This document shows positions 1 through 7,444 of a stretch of 14,572 nt of DNA, piece after piece. The DNA is from Thermoplasmata archaeon (lineage in GTDB: Archaea > Thermoplasmatota > Thermoplasmata > Lutacidiplasmatales > UBA184): NCBI GenBank assembly GCA_013044425.1, contig JABEUK010000043.1, positions 1-14,572 on the forward strand, written 5' to 3'. The notes below the pieces were generated by a model. The model ran no database searches, was not told where the DNA came from, and worked only from the letters and a program-made list of their open reading frames with translations. Positions within the stretch are counted from its first letter, which is position 1. Each line of letters begins with the position of its first letter. A program made the translations under genes and the position numbers.

Positions 1-753
1 CCTCCCTTCCTGCACTGGGGCCTGTTGCGGGTGCGAGAGGCGAAGATCTCGAAGAGCAAATCCTACCGCGAGGTCAAGAGCGGCCTCTACGATGGCTGGG
101 CCGACCCGCGTACCTGGTCGCTGCGTTCGCTCGATCGCCGCGGGATATCGATGGACGCCTGCCGCCGCTTCACCCTCTCCTTCGGCATGTCACTCTCCGA
201 CATCGAGGTGCCGGCCGAGACGCTCTACGCCGAGAACCGCAAGCAGATCGACCCGACGGTTCCGAGACGGGCGTTCGTGGCACAGCCGGTCCGGGTCGAT
301 GTGGAGGGCTATCCCGCCGAACTTCGGACCGTGGAACTCCCGAACCACCCGGACCGCGCCGAGCTCGGCGTGCGGACGGTGCCTGCGGGGCCTTCGTTCT
401 ACCTCGCGCGGACCGACCTCGAGACGCGGCTCGGGCTCGAGGTCCGCCTCAAGGACCTGCTCAACGTCCAGCTCCCCGATCGCCTGGACGCCGAGGCATC
501 CCATCTCTCCGCCCGGTTCACGAGCCGAGAGAACAAGCGGATCCCGCGGCTCCAATGGATCGGTGCCGAGGGGGCGACCCCCGTCGACATCCTCGATATC
601 GATGGGACCCACCGGACCGGCACGGGCGAGCGCGCGCTCCTGGACGCGGCTCCGAGGGATATCGTGCAGTTCGAACGGGTCGGATTCGTCCGCTTCGAGG
701 CGGATTGGCCCACCGGCTCGCGCCCGGTCCGCGTCGTCTTCTCGCACGGGTAG
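1..753 (+). CDS. gltX: Glutamyl-tRNA synthetase, archaeal type, C-terminal part (5' truncated by window edge)
   Basis: This enzyme charges tRNA-Glu with glutamate; in archaea lacking GlnRS it also mischarges tRNA-Gln for later amidation. The frame is open from base 1, and 250 residues are visible. The class I KMSKS motif appears as KISKSK at visible residues 15-20, preceded by HWGLLRVREA. It is followed by the family block DPRTWSLRSLDRRGI and then ETLYAENRKQIDP, which are typical of archaeal/eukaryal GluRS and GlnRS. The remainder is the beta-barrel anticodon-binding region, ending in QFERVGFVRFEADW. The HIGH motif and Rossmann half lie upstream of the window. A TTG at 25 could be mistaken for a start, but it falls inside the conserved KMSKS block, so the gene is simply cut by the window edge. 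GluRS is preferred over GlnRS from overall archaeal similarity and context; the two are hard to tell apart from this half alone. Confidence 0.92.
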   Translation, partial: PPFLHWGLLRVREAKISKSKSYREVKSGLYDGWADPRTWSLRSLDRRGISMDACRRFTLSFGMSLSDIEVPAETLYAENRKQIDPTVPRRAFVAQPVRVDVEGYPAELRTVELPNHPDRAELGVRTVPAGPSFYLARTDLETRLGLEVRLKDLLNVQLPDRLDAEASHLSARFTSRENKRIPRLQWIGAEGATPVDILDIDGTHRTGTGERALLDAAPRDIVQFERVGFVRFEADWPTGSRPVRVVFSHG

Positions 754-801
754 TGCGCGAATCTTTGATAGGGACCACGCGATCTCCCGAGTCCGGATCC
801 C

Positions 802-1191
802 ATGCGCTTCCTCCACACCTCGATCACCGTGCGCGACATGGACGAGAGCCTCGCGTTCTACACCGGGATCCTCGGGCTCGAGTTCGAGCGACGACGGCCG
901 ATCCCGGAGAACCACGCCGAGATCGCCTTCGTCCGGGATCCGCTGTCCGACGCGCGGGTCGAGCTCACCTACTGGGAAGGGAAGAACACGGTCGAACCCG
1001 GCGAGCAGCTCGACCACCTCGCCTTTCAGGTCCCCGATCTCGACCCCTTCCTCGCCCGAGTACGTGCCGCGGGGGTTCGGGTCGCGAAGGAACCGTATCG
1101 CCTCCAAGGCGGTTCCGGCCGGATCGCGTTCATCCTCGATCCGAACGACGTGTGGATCGAGCTGATCGAGCGCCCCGCGCCACCGTCGTAA
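802..1191 (+). CDS. VOC-superfamily (glyoxalase I-like) metalloprotein
   Basis: This is a 129-residue protein of the vicinal oxygen chelate fold, close in form to lactoylglutathione lyase. Two beta-alpha-beta-beta-beta modules are visible: MRFLHTSITVRDMDESLAFY at the start and LDHLAFQVPDLDPFLARV from residue 70. The four expected metal ligands can be placed at H5, E54 (in RVELTYWE), H72 and E120 (in VWIELIE), so the metal site looks intact. Its length matches the short glyoxalase I family. It starts with ATG 48 bp after gltX, and a weak TATA-like stretch (CTTTGATAG) lies at 761-771. The MFS gene begins 4 bp after its stop, so the two are probably co-transcribed. The true substrate is unknown: glyoxalase I, a methylmalonyl-CoA epimerase-like activity or a resistance protein are all compatible with the fold. 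Confidence 0.88.
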   Translation: MRFLHTSITVRDMDESLAFYTGILGLEFERRRPIPENHAEIAFVRDPLSDARVELTYWEGKNTVEPGEQLDHLAFQVPDLDPFLARVRAAGVRVAKEPYRLQGGSGRIAFILDPNDVWIELIERPAPPS

Positions 1192-1195
1192 GCTC

Positions 1196-2443
1196 GTGAG
1201 CGACGCGGCCCCCTCCTCCCTCACGCGACCCGAAGCGCGTCCCCTTTTCGCCGTCTTCGGAGCGACGTTCTTCATCCGGTTCGCCTTCGGCATCACGACC
1301 GCGGTCTTCGCGAGCTACCTCCTCGGCCAATCGCAGGGGCTCGGGGGAGCCTCGCTCGGGACGATCGGCCTCGTCATCGCGATGAGCCCGATCGGCGAGT
1401 TCTCGACCGTGCTCTTCTCCGGCGCGGCCGCCGACCGCTGGGGACGGTGGCGGGTGCTCGTCGCCGGGATGGTGGTCGCGGCGATCCTGACCGCCCTCGT
1501 CTCCACGACCCGCTCCGCGCTCGCGCTGGGAGCGATCAACCTGTTCTTTGGGGTGGCGAGCGGAGCGATCCTCGCTTCCAGCCTCGCGCTCGTCGCCGAC
1601 GCCTCGGGCCCGGAGGAGCGGGGGTTCGAGATGGGTCGCTTCGACGCGATGAACCTGTCCGGCTGGGTGCTCGGTTTCGCCGTAGGATTGGCGGCCCTTA
1701 CCCTCCTCCCGAACGCCGCCCTCGGGGCGACGTTCCTCCTCGGTGCAGCGGTGCTGACCGCCGGGCTGTTGTTCATCCTCGTCGTCACCCACGGTCGAGT
1801 GGCGCTGGTCGCGGGGCGGCCGAGGGTCCCCCGCCTCCTGGCGCAAGCCCTCCGGCGGCCGGAGGTCTGGTGGGTGACCCTGCCTTGGCTCACCATCTAC
1901 ATGCTGATCGGGACGGCTCTCGCGTTCCTCGGGTCGAGCTCGGGGGCAGTGGGATTCCCGTCGATCTATCTCGCTGTCGCGATCGGAGGGGGAGGCATCG
2001 CCCTCGTGTTCACCCAGCCGGTGTTCGGGCGATGGTCCGACCGGTTCGGTCGGATCCGACTGCTCGGGGTGGGAACCGCGGGCTTCGTGCTGGTCATGTT
2101 CGCGGCCGGACTGATCGCCGCGTACGGCGCGCTCCCGGTGCTGCTCGCCGTGGCCGGGATCGGGGTGATCGGCGCATTGGCCTACGGTCCGGCGGCCCTG
2201 GCGGCGCTGACCGATCTGAGCGCGTCGCTCACCCGGGCGACCACGATGGCGATCTACTCCCTGACGATCTCCCTCGGGATGGTGCTCGGCCTGGTCGTCT
2301 CCACGACCCTGTACGACGCGCTCGGTACCGAGGGCCTCGATCTGTTCTTCGGTGGAATCTCGGTCACGCTGGTCGCGCTGACCATCTTCCAGTGGCGGCG
2401 GGTGCGATCGGGGAAGCTCCCGATCACGACTCCGGCTCGATGA
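1196..2443 (+). CDS. Major facilitator superfamily (MFS) transporter
   Basis: This is a 415-residue polytopic membrane protein with about twelve hydrophobic segments. The MFS motif A between TM2 and TM3 is seen as GAAADRWGRWRV (residues 76-87). Its pseudo-symmetric counterpart GRWSDRFGRIR (278-288) lies between TM8 and TM9, so both six-helix halves are present. The central cytoplasmic loop is around residues 200-225. The start is a GTG only 4 bp after the VOC gene stop, implying translational coupling. The last 20 bp overlap the convergent CDF gene. It is probably a proton-coupled exporter or sugar/drug-type carrier; nothing in the sequence fixes the substrate. Confidence 0.9.
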   Translation: MSDAAPSSLTRPEARPLFAVFGATFFIRFAFGITTAVFASYLLGQSQGLGGASLGTIGLVIAMSPIGEFSTVLFSGAAADRWGRWRVLVAGMVVAAILTALVSTTRSALALGAINLFFGVASGAILASSLALVADASGPEERGFEMGRFDAMNLSGWVLGFAVGLAALTLLPNAALGATFLLGAAVLTAGLLFILVVTHGRVALVAGRPRVPRLLAQALRRPEVWWVTLPWLTIYMLIGTALAFLGSSSGAVGFPSIYLAVAIGGGGIALVFTQPVFGRWSDRFGRIRLLGVGTAGFVLVMFAAGLIAAYGALPVLLAVAGIGVIGALAYGPAALAALTDLSASLTRATTMAIYSLTISLGMVLGLVVSTTLYDALGTEGLDLFFGGISVTLVALTIFQWRRVRSGKLPITTPAR

Positions 2444-3308
2444 CGATGTGCCGGAGCTGGGGATAGGCCTGCCGCAGACCGAGAGAGATCCGATCGATGG
2501 CCGCCTCGATCTGGTCGGTGGTCATGCCGTCCGGGAAGTTGATGCGGAGCGCGATGAGGACGTCGTCCGGGCCGAGCATCATCGACTGGAGACCGCGGAC
2601 CTTCTGCACGGAAGCGTCCCGCTCGATGAAGGCGAGGATCTCGCGCGCGACCCGGGGCGGGATCGACTTTCCGATGAGGAGCTCTCGGCTCTCCGCGGTA
2701 AGGACGAATCCGGTCGCGACGAGCATCCCGCCGACGATTGCCGCGGCGATGCCGTCCGCGACGTTCGCGTGGAACCAGGCGACCACGAGGATCCCGCCGA
2801 ACGCCACGATGCTCCCTCCGATGCTGACGAGGTCCTGGTAGAAGATCGCCTTCAGCCCGAGATGGGAGGATTCCATCAGCGTCGCGACGGTCTCCCGGGA
2901 CACGCGGAGCTCCCGCAACGTGATGTAGATCCCCCCCAAGCTACCGATGATCGATAGCCCCACGACCACCAGGGCCGAGTTGACCTCGGTGATCGGGCCG
3001 GGGGTGGCGATCTGTTGGATGCCTGTGAGCAGCACGAGCAGCCCCGCGACGCTGAACGTCACGAGGGAGGCGACGAACGCCCAGAAGAATCGCTCCTTGC
3101 CGAACCCGAACGGGTGTTCGTGCGTGGGCCGTCGATGGGATGCGTACGTTCCCCACAACAGGAGCAGCGCTCCGACCAGATCCGTGACCGAGTAGATCGC
3201 CTGGGAGAGGACGGCTTTGCTCCCACTGGGGACCGCTACGTACAGGTTCGCCCCGAACAGGATCGCGTTCAGCACGATCGTTCCGACGATGATGACCTGC
3301 GGTCGCAT
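2424..3308 (-). CDS. Cation diffusion facilitator (CDF) family transporter, ZnT9/SLC30A9-like subgroup
   Basis: This 294-residue protein has six predicted membrane helices and a C-terminal cytoplasmic CDF domain (about residues 212-294). Subgroup signatures are YSVTDLVGALLLLWG in TM2 (39-53), HEHPFGFGKERFFWAF (63-78) in the first loop and ESRELLIGKSI (206-216) after TM6. CDF proteins usually export Zn2+, Fe2+ or Mn2+ in exchange for protons. The metal-site positions are altered: the usual His of TM2 HSxxD is Tyr39 (D43 is kept), and TM5 reads YQD (157-159) where the subgroup normally has ED. I chose ATG at 3308. The open frame extends 38 codons further, but that extension is Arg/Pro-rich, not family-like, and lies in the promoter region. 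It faces the aldolase gene divergently. Confidence 0.88.
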   Translation of the reverse strand: MRPQVIIVGTIVLNAILFGANLYVAVPSGSKAVLSQAIYSVTDLVGALLLLWGTYASHRRPTHEHPFGFGKERFFWAFVASLVTFSVAGLLVLLTGIQQIATPGPITEVNSALVVVGLSIIGSLGGIYITLRELRVSRETVATLMESSHLGLKAIFYQDLVSIGGSIVAFGGILVVAWFHANVADGIAAAIVGGMLVATGFVLTAESRELLIGKSIPPRVAREILAFIERDASVQKVRGLQSMMLGPDDVLIALRINFPDGMTTDQIEAAIDRISLGLRQAYPQLRHIVIEPES

Positions 3309-3356
3309 CCTAGGCCGGTGGGTTCTCCGACGGACCGGTGGCCGAGATACAGCGTG

Positions 3357-3370
3357 GCGGATTATGAGGG
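3357..3370 (-). promoter_or_regulatory. Possible TATA element for the CDF gene
   Basis: On the minus strand the stretch CCTCATAATCC is the most AT-rich block upstream of the CDF start in a GC-rich gap. It lies about 50 bp before the ATG, giving a short leader if transcription starts about 26 bp downstream. The assignment rests on composition and distance only. Confidence 0.3.
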
Positions 3371-3419
3371 TGCGCCCGCGCGCTCCCGAGAGGTCCGGGA
3401 GGCGCGGATGGTGGGAGAC

Positions 3420-3432
3420 CAACCGTTAAATC
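3420..3432 (+). promoter_or_regulatory. Possible TATA element for the aldolase gene
   Basis: The sequence CAACCGTTAAATC is an AT-rich island in the 158-bp divergent gap between the CDF and aldolase genes. A transcription start about 26 bp downstream would fall near 3454, just before the ATG at 3467. That gives a very short leader and supports that ATG over the GTG at 3443. The rest of the gap shows no other feature. Confidence 0.4.
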
Positions 3433-3466
3433 GCGGTGCCCCGTGCTCGGTACCGAGCGGGTTTGC

Positions 3467-4438
3467 ATGCCGAGTTCGCAGGGCCGTGCCCCCGACGGAG
3501 CGCGGCTGGTGACGGGATCGGGGACACACGAGCGCACCCTGCGGTTTCCGTTCTCTCGGCTGAGCCTCTCCCCGGGGAAGCGGGCCCGGCTCAAACGGAT
3601 GCTCTACACCTACGGACCCGGCGGAGGAACGATGCTGGTCCTCCCCATCGACCAAGGGCTCGAGCACGGTCCCGCCGACTTCTTCTCGAACCCAGCCGCT
3701 GAGGACCCGGAGTACCAGTTCCAGCTCGCCACCGAGGGGAAGTTCAGCGCCATCGCGCTGCATATCGGTCTCGCGCAGCGCCACTTCGCCGAGTACGCCG
3801 GCGACATCCCGCTGATCCTGAAGCTCAACGGTAAGACGAACATTCCTCCCGATTCCGATCCGTTCAGCCCGCTGACGGGGACGGTCGAGGACGCCGTTCG
3901 GATCGGAGCGGACGCGGTGGGCTACACCCTCTATGTCGGCTCGTCGGCCCAGGACCGGGACTTCCTCCAATTCCACCAGCTCCGGGCCGACGCCGACCGA
4001 TTCGGCATGCCCGTGATTGTCTGGGCCTACCCTCGTGGCGACGCGGTCGCCGCGAAGGGCGGAAAGGAGAGCCTCTACGCGATCGACTACGCCGCTCGGA
4101 CGGCCCTGGAGCTCGGGGCGGACATCATCAAGGTGAACTTCCCGGTCCGATCGGAGAAGGACAAGGCGAGTCCCGCGCCGTACAACACGCTGAACGTCTC
4201 GGCGGAGGACGCCTTCCGCAAGGTCGTCCGCAGCGCCGGTCGGGCGATGGTCCTGGTCTCGGGCGGCGAGAAGATCTCGGATGCCGAGCTCCTCCACAAG
4301 GTCCGCGATTCCATGGACGCCGGAGCGACGGGGATCATCTTCGGCCGGAATCTCTGGCAGCGCCCGAAGGCGGACGCGCTGGCGATCACCCGCGAGTTGC
4401 ATGCGATCTTCCGAGAGTACGCACATCCCGTCCGGTAG
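3467..4438 (+). CDS. fba: Class I fructose-1,6-bisphosphate aldolase, archaeal (DhnA/FbaB) family
   Basis: This enzyme cleaves, or in gluconeogenesis forms, fructose 1,6-bisphosphate from DHAP and glyceraldehyde 3-phosphate through a Schiff base. The 323-residue product carries the family blocks in order. PIDQGLEHGPADF contains the catalytic Asp (residue 62). ILKLNGKT and AVGYTLYVGS follow. VWAYPRG contains the Tyr equivalent to T. tenax Tyr146 (residue 188). GADIIKVNFP contains the Schiff-base Lys (residue 222, aligning with T. tenax Lys177). VSGGEK and GIIFGRNLWQR form the phosphate-binding end. The catalytic core matches a ~260-residue archaeal enzyme, and about 50-60 extra residues precede it. 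Start choices are GTG 3443, ATG 3467 and ATG 3599; ATG 3467 fits the promoter position best, while 3599 would give a core-only protein. tsr3 follows closely. Confidence 0.93.
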   Translation: MPSSQGRAPDGARLVTGSGTHERTLRFPFSRLSLSPGKRARLKRMLYTYGPGGGTMLVLPIDQGLEHGPADFFSNPAAEDPEYQFQLATEGKFSAIALHIGLAQRHFAEYAGDIPLILKLNGKTNIPPDSDPFSPLTGTVEDAVRIGADAVGYTLYVGSSAQDRDFLQFHQLRADADRFGMPVIVWAYPRGDAVAAKGGKESLYAIDYAARTALELGADIIKVNFPVRSEKDKASPAPYNTLNVSAEDAFRKVVRSAGRAMVLVSGGEKISDAELLHKVRDSMDAGATGIIFGRNLWQRPKADALAITRELHAIFREYAHPVR

Positions 4439-4457
4439 CGGGGTCCCGACGCTCTGG

Positions 4458-4973
4458 TTGCTGGTGGTCGGGGACGACCATCCGCGAGCATGCACTGGGC
4501 GACGCCTTCTCCAGCACGGCCTCGCGCGTGCGGCCCCCGCGCAGCGGGCCCTGCCGCCCCACCCGATTGTTCTCGATCCCTTCGCCCCCAATCCCCTGAG
4601 CGGCCGGGATCGGGCCACGGCGTTCCGAGGGGGCATCCTCGGCGTCGATTGCTCTTGGAACATCCTCGGCGAGCGGGGCGCCTACCTCGCCGCTCCTAGC
4701 CTCGGGCCCAAGCGGGCCGGTCACCGCCGACTCCCGTTCCTCATGGCGACCAATCCCCAACATTTTGGCCGGATCGGCGAGCTGAACACCGCCGAGGCGC
4801 TGGCGGCGGCGCTGTTCGTGCTCGGGTTCGAGCCGGCCGCCCGCAATCTGCTCGAGGGATTCGCGGGAGGCCGGAGCTTCTTCGATGTCAACCGCGCCCG
4901 CCTCGACGCCTACCGCGGTCGCCCCGATCCGACGGAGATGCGCGCCGCCGAGCGCGCGATCTTTTCGAGCTAG
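4458..4973 (+). CDS. tsr3: Tsr3 family 16S/18S rRNA aminocarboxypropyltransferase (DUF367)
   Basis: Tsr3 transfers the 3-amino-3-carboxypropyl group of SAM to a hypermodified pseudouridine or uridine in helix 31 of the small-subunit rRNA during ribosome maturation. The protein begins with a conserved short strand then HPRACTGRRLLQHGLAR. It next has IVLDPFAPNPLSGRDR, the hallmark GVDCSWN (residues 62-68), RRLPFLMATNPQHFGR (90-105) and LNTAEALAAALFVLGF (109-124), and ends with FFDVNRARLDAYRG. At 171 residues it has the normal family length. No ATG fits: the homologous region starts right after the aldolase stop, so TTG 4458 (or GTG 4464) is the likely start. The ATG at 4401 would overlap the aldolase in another frame and add foreign-looking residues. 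It is probably co-transcribed with fba. Confidence 0.9.
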   Translation: MLVVGDDHPRACTGRRLLQHGLARAAPAQRALPPHPIVLDPFAPNPLSGRDRATAFRGGILGVDCSWNILGERGAYLAAPSLGPKRAGHRRLPFLMATNPQHFGRIGELNTAEALAAALFVLGFEPAARNLLEGFAGGRSFFDVNRARLDAYRGRPDPTEMRAAERAIFSS

Positions 4974-5060
4974 CGAGTACGCCCCTCGCGACCCAGTCGT
5001 GCAGTAACTGAGTTCAAAAGGCTGGAGGGCGAATCTACAGCGGAAGATGGTCTATTCCGT

Positions 5061-5076
5061 TATCACTATAGTGATA
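5061..5076. promoter_or_regulatory. Perfect 16-bp palindrome, candidate operator of the phoU-pst operon
   Basis: TATCACTATAGTGATA is a perfect inverted repeat with no spacer. It lies about 30 bp upstream of the TATA box and 60 bp upstream of phoU1, inside a sharply AT-rich island in otherwise GC-rich DNA. An uninterrupted dyad of this kind is typical of a dimeric DNA-binding regulator. Its position upstream of the TATA box would suit an activator. The binding protein is not identified. Confidence 0.6.
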
Positions 5077-5088
5077 TGGATTAAAGTG

Positions 5089-5108
5089 TAGAATAAATCG
5101 AAATTCTA
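5089..5108. promoter_or_regulatory. Second inverted repeat overlapping the BRE/TATA region
   Basis: TAGAAT (5089-5094) and ATTCTA (5103-5108) are perfect 6-bp arms around an 8-bp spacer. The right arm runs into the TATA box, so a protein bound here would block TBP/TFB. It is a candidate repressor site, but short AT-rich arms can occur by chance. Confidence 0.4.
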
Positions 5109-5113
5109 TATAT
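5106..5113 (+). promoter_or_regulatory. TATA box of the phoU-pst operon (leaderless promoter)
   Basis: CTATATAT is a strong archaeal TATA box preceded by an A-rich BRE-like stretch. Its centre is about 27 bp upstream of the ATG at 5137, which would place transcription start at or next to the start codon. A leaderless mRNA is therefore expected, in keeping with the lack of a Shine-Dalgarno sequence. Confidence 0.7.
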
Positions 5114-5136
5114 GTCGCGCAGAACTCCTCGATCCG

Positions 5137-6171
5137 ATGATGCAAGAGTCGAAGACGGGGAGCGGAGTGCTCCCCCGCGCCGCGCCCAAGAGCCCCCTCG
5201 TGCCGCCCGCTTCGCCGACAGCGGTGGAGCCCGCCTGGAGGGATCCGCTGACCTTGACATCGCGCTCGATCGAGTTCGATGAGGATTCCCTGCCGGAGCA
5301 CTTCTTTCGACAGCTCGTCGCGGCGTATCTGTCGGGAGCCGATGAGATCACGATCGAAAGCCGGGCGCGGCTCCCCAAGGCGGCCCCTGCGGTGGTTCAG
5401 ATATTCCTGGGCCGGATCGGTACCGGAGTCGTCTACCGGGAGGGCGCCGGTCAGTTCGTAATCCGCGGCCTCGATGCCTTCGACCATCATCAATTCTCCT
5501 CGATGACGCGCCATCTGGGTGAGGCAGTCCTGGAACGCCTCCGACTCGCGGGAAGCGATCCTTCCGCTCCTATTGCCGAAGGGAAGTGGGAGGCCGAAGA
5601 CGACTCGATCGACCGCTGGGCTTGGGCGGTACATCGTCAGGTGGTCCGCTGCTGGGAAGGACGGTGTCCCGAAGGATGGGCAGACGAGGACCGGATCGAT
5701 CCCATCGGCTGGCTGGAGGCCTCTCGGGCGCTCGAGCGAATCGGCGACCATGCCGTCGCAATCGGAATCCACGCGGGCCGCTGGAAGGCGACGCAGCCTC
5801 CCGAGAGCGAGCGGGCGCTCCTTGCGGCGTTCCATGGACAGGCGTGCGACTACCTCGCAAACACTCTGGGTCTACTCGGAGAGACCCAGATTTCGGTCGC
5901 AAACTCCCTGCTGGACCAGGGTGAGGCGCTCCGGGAGACGACGCGAACATTGGTGGACCGACTGCTGGTATCGCGCGAAGGGAGTACGGTTCCATCCCCC
6001 GCTGCGGTCGTGGCCATCGGCTGGGTCCTCCACTCGCTAGAACGCGTCATTGCCTATGCGACGGACATCGCGGAAGTAGGGTTGGATCGCGCGGTGGCCA
6101 TGCCCTCCTCCGCCTCCTCGCAGACACCGTCCTTCAATCAAGGACACGAACGGAGGAAACCGAAACAATGA
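5137..6171 (+). CDS. PhoU-domain phosphate uptake regulator, archaeal long form
   Basis: This 344-residue protein opens the phosphate operon. Archaeal long PhoU proteins usually have an N-terminal AbrB/SpoVT-like DNA-binding domain, then a linker domain, then two PhoU three-helix repeats. Here the linker is recognisable (FFRQLVAAYLSGADEITIE, residues 56-74, through about 135). The first PhoU repeat contains IDRWAWAVHRQV (158-169) and the metal-binding type motif ALERIGDHAVAIG (198-210). The second contains SLERVIAYATDIAEV (300-314). The first ~45 residues are Pro/Ala-rich and do not show a clear AbrB fold, so the DNA-binding domain seems lost or degenerate. The C-terminal ~25 residues are a polar tail. 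The gene follows a leaderless TATA promoter and overlaps pstS by ATGA. Its role is probably control of Pst activity or transcription. Confidence 0.8.
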   Translation: MMQESKTGSGVLPRAAPKSPLVPPASPTAVEPAWRDPLTLTSRSIEFDEDSLPEHFFRQLVAAYLSGADEITIESRARLPKAAPAVVQIFLGRIGTGVVYREGAGQFVIRGLDAFDHHQFSSMTRHLGEAVLERLRLAGSDPSAPIAEGKWEAEDDSIDRWAWAVHRQVVRCWEGRCPEGWADEDRIDPIGWLEASRALERIGDHAVAIGIHAGRWKATQPPESERALLAAFHGQACDYLANTLGLLGETQISVANSLLDQGEALRETTRTLVDRLLVSREGSTVPSPAAVVAIGWVLHSLERVIAYATDIAEVGLDRAVAMPSSASSQTPSFNQGHERRKPKQ

Positions 6172-7418
6172 GCGGAAGAGCGAACGAGCCGCCAGCGACG
6201 AACGATTCCCTATCTGCCGCGGCACCGCGGCGCCCTCGACGGGCGATGATCGGGGCAGGATTGGCCGTTGCGATCGGCGTGATCCTCCTCGTGGCGGGCC
6301 TAGGTGGAGGGTATCTGATCGGCAAGGGCGCGGGGGGAAGTTCTAACGGAACGAACACCGTGACGATTACGGAGACCGGATCGACGCTGATCTATCCCTA
6401 TCTGCTCGTGCTTGCCCCTAGCTTCGAGAGTGTCTACTCGAACGTGGTGCTTTCGCCTGCCGGGACAGGTAGTGGTACCGGCATCAGTTCGGCCGAGTCG
6501 GGCACGGTCGACCTGGGTGGAACTGACGCGTATCTGACGCCGAGCGTCGCAGCCCAGCACAACCTGATCAACTTCCCGATTGCGATATCGTCGCAGCTCG
6601 CTGTCTACAACATCCCGGGGATCACCCAGCACCTCAACCTGAACGCGACGGTGCTTTCGATGATCTATCAGGGCGCCATCACGCAGTGGAACGATCCCAT
6701 GATCCAGGCGGCGAATCCCGGGGTGAGCCTCCCGGCCCATACCATCATTCCCATTCACCGGACGGACGGAAGCGGGGACACGTTCATGTGGACGTCCCTG
6801 TGCTACATGGCATGGTCCGGCTGGAAGCAAAGCTATGGGACCTCCATCACCTGGCCCGTGGGCCCGGGGGCCCAGGGTAACCCGGGGATGGTGCAGCTCC
6901 TATCGACCACGCCGTACGGATTGGCGTATATCGGGATCAGCTATCTGTCGGAGATCGAAGCTGCCAGCGGGCTTCAGTGGGCGGCCCTCGGGGATAACAA
7001 CGCCGACTACAACGGGGTCGTAACCGCGTCGGGAGCCGGTCAGCAGAACTACATTCTCCCCTCCGCGCAGAACATCAGCGAGGACGCGAACCTGGGGTTG
7101 CTGAACCTGCAGCCGCCGAGCGTCGCCGTCAGCCTGATCCTCGGAGGGGTCCCGGGAGCTACCAACCTCGTGAACGGCCGGGGAGGGACGAATGCCACCG
7201 CGGCCTACCCGACCCCCTACCCCGACACGAACCTGGAGTACCTTCTCGTATCGAGCGCACCGGCGAGCTCATCCCATCAGACCTGGGTTCTCGCGTTCTT
7301 GGAGTGGGCCCTCGCATACGGAGGAACCTATGCACCGAAGGTCTCGTTCCTACCGCTGACACCGGCGGTGATCGGATACGATATGCTGGCGCTGAACCAG
7401 GTTGCGATCGGCGGGTGA
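6168..7418 (+). CDS. pstS: Phosphate ABC transporter substrate-binding protein PstS
   Basis: PstS binds inorganic phosphate outside the membrane and delivers it to PstCA. The 416-residue protein has a basic N-terminus, one hydrophobic helix (residues 27-49) and then a Gly/Ser linker, so it is probably membrane-anchored; I see no lipobox cysteine. Phosphate-pocket motifs are ETGSTLIYP (69-77), AGTGSGTG (98-105), GGTDAYLT (117-124) and HRTDGSGDTFMW (197-208). The last matches the R-x-D-G-S-G-T loop of bacterial PstS. The interdomain segment IYQGAITQWNDP (166-177) is also typical. The start overlaps the phoU1 stop (ATGA), with GGAGG at 6152-6156 as a somewhat distant ribosome binding site. Confidence 0.94.
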   Translation: MSGRANEPPATNDSLSAAAPRRPRRAMIGAGLAVAIGVILLVAGLGGGYLIGKGAGGSSNGTNTVTITETGSTLIYPYLLVLAPSFESVYSNVVLSPAGTGSGTGISSAESGTVDLGGTDAYLTPSVAAQHNLINFPIAISSQLAVYNIPGITQHLNLNATVLSMIYQGAITQWNDPMIQAANPGVSLPAHTIIPIHRTDGSGDTFMWTSLCYMAWSGWKQSYGTSITWPVGPGAQGNPGMVQLLSTTPYGLAYIGISYLSEIEAASGLQWAALGDNNADYNGVVTASGAGQQNYILPSAQNISEDANLGLLNLQPPSVAVSLILGGVPGATNLVNGRGGTNATAAYPTPYPDTNLEYLLVSSAPASSSHQTWVLAFLEWALAYGGTYAPKVSFLPLTPAVIGYDMLALNQVAIGG

Positions 7419-7444
7419 GATAGGAGAACCGAGTAGTACCCGTA

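Noticed and set aside
190..1296. 368-codon minus-strand frame opposite gltX and the VOC gene
   Set aside because: Its charged, repetitive composition is typical of GC-rich antisense frames, and conserved proteins occupy the other strand.
4281..4457. Upstream ATG starts for tsr3 inside the aldolase gene
   Set aside because: The added residues are an out-of-frame reading of the aldolase; Tsr3 homology begins just after the aldolase stop.
3362..4663. 433-codon minus-strand frame opposite the aldolase and tsr3
   Set aside because: It is an antisense shadow of high-GC genes: low-complexity Arg/Glu/Gly content, no family motifs, and the plus strand holds two clear enzymes.
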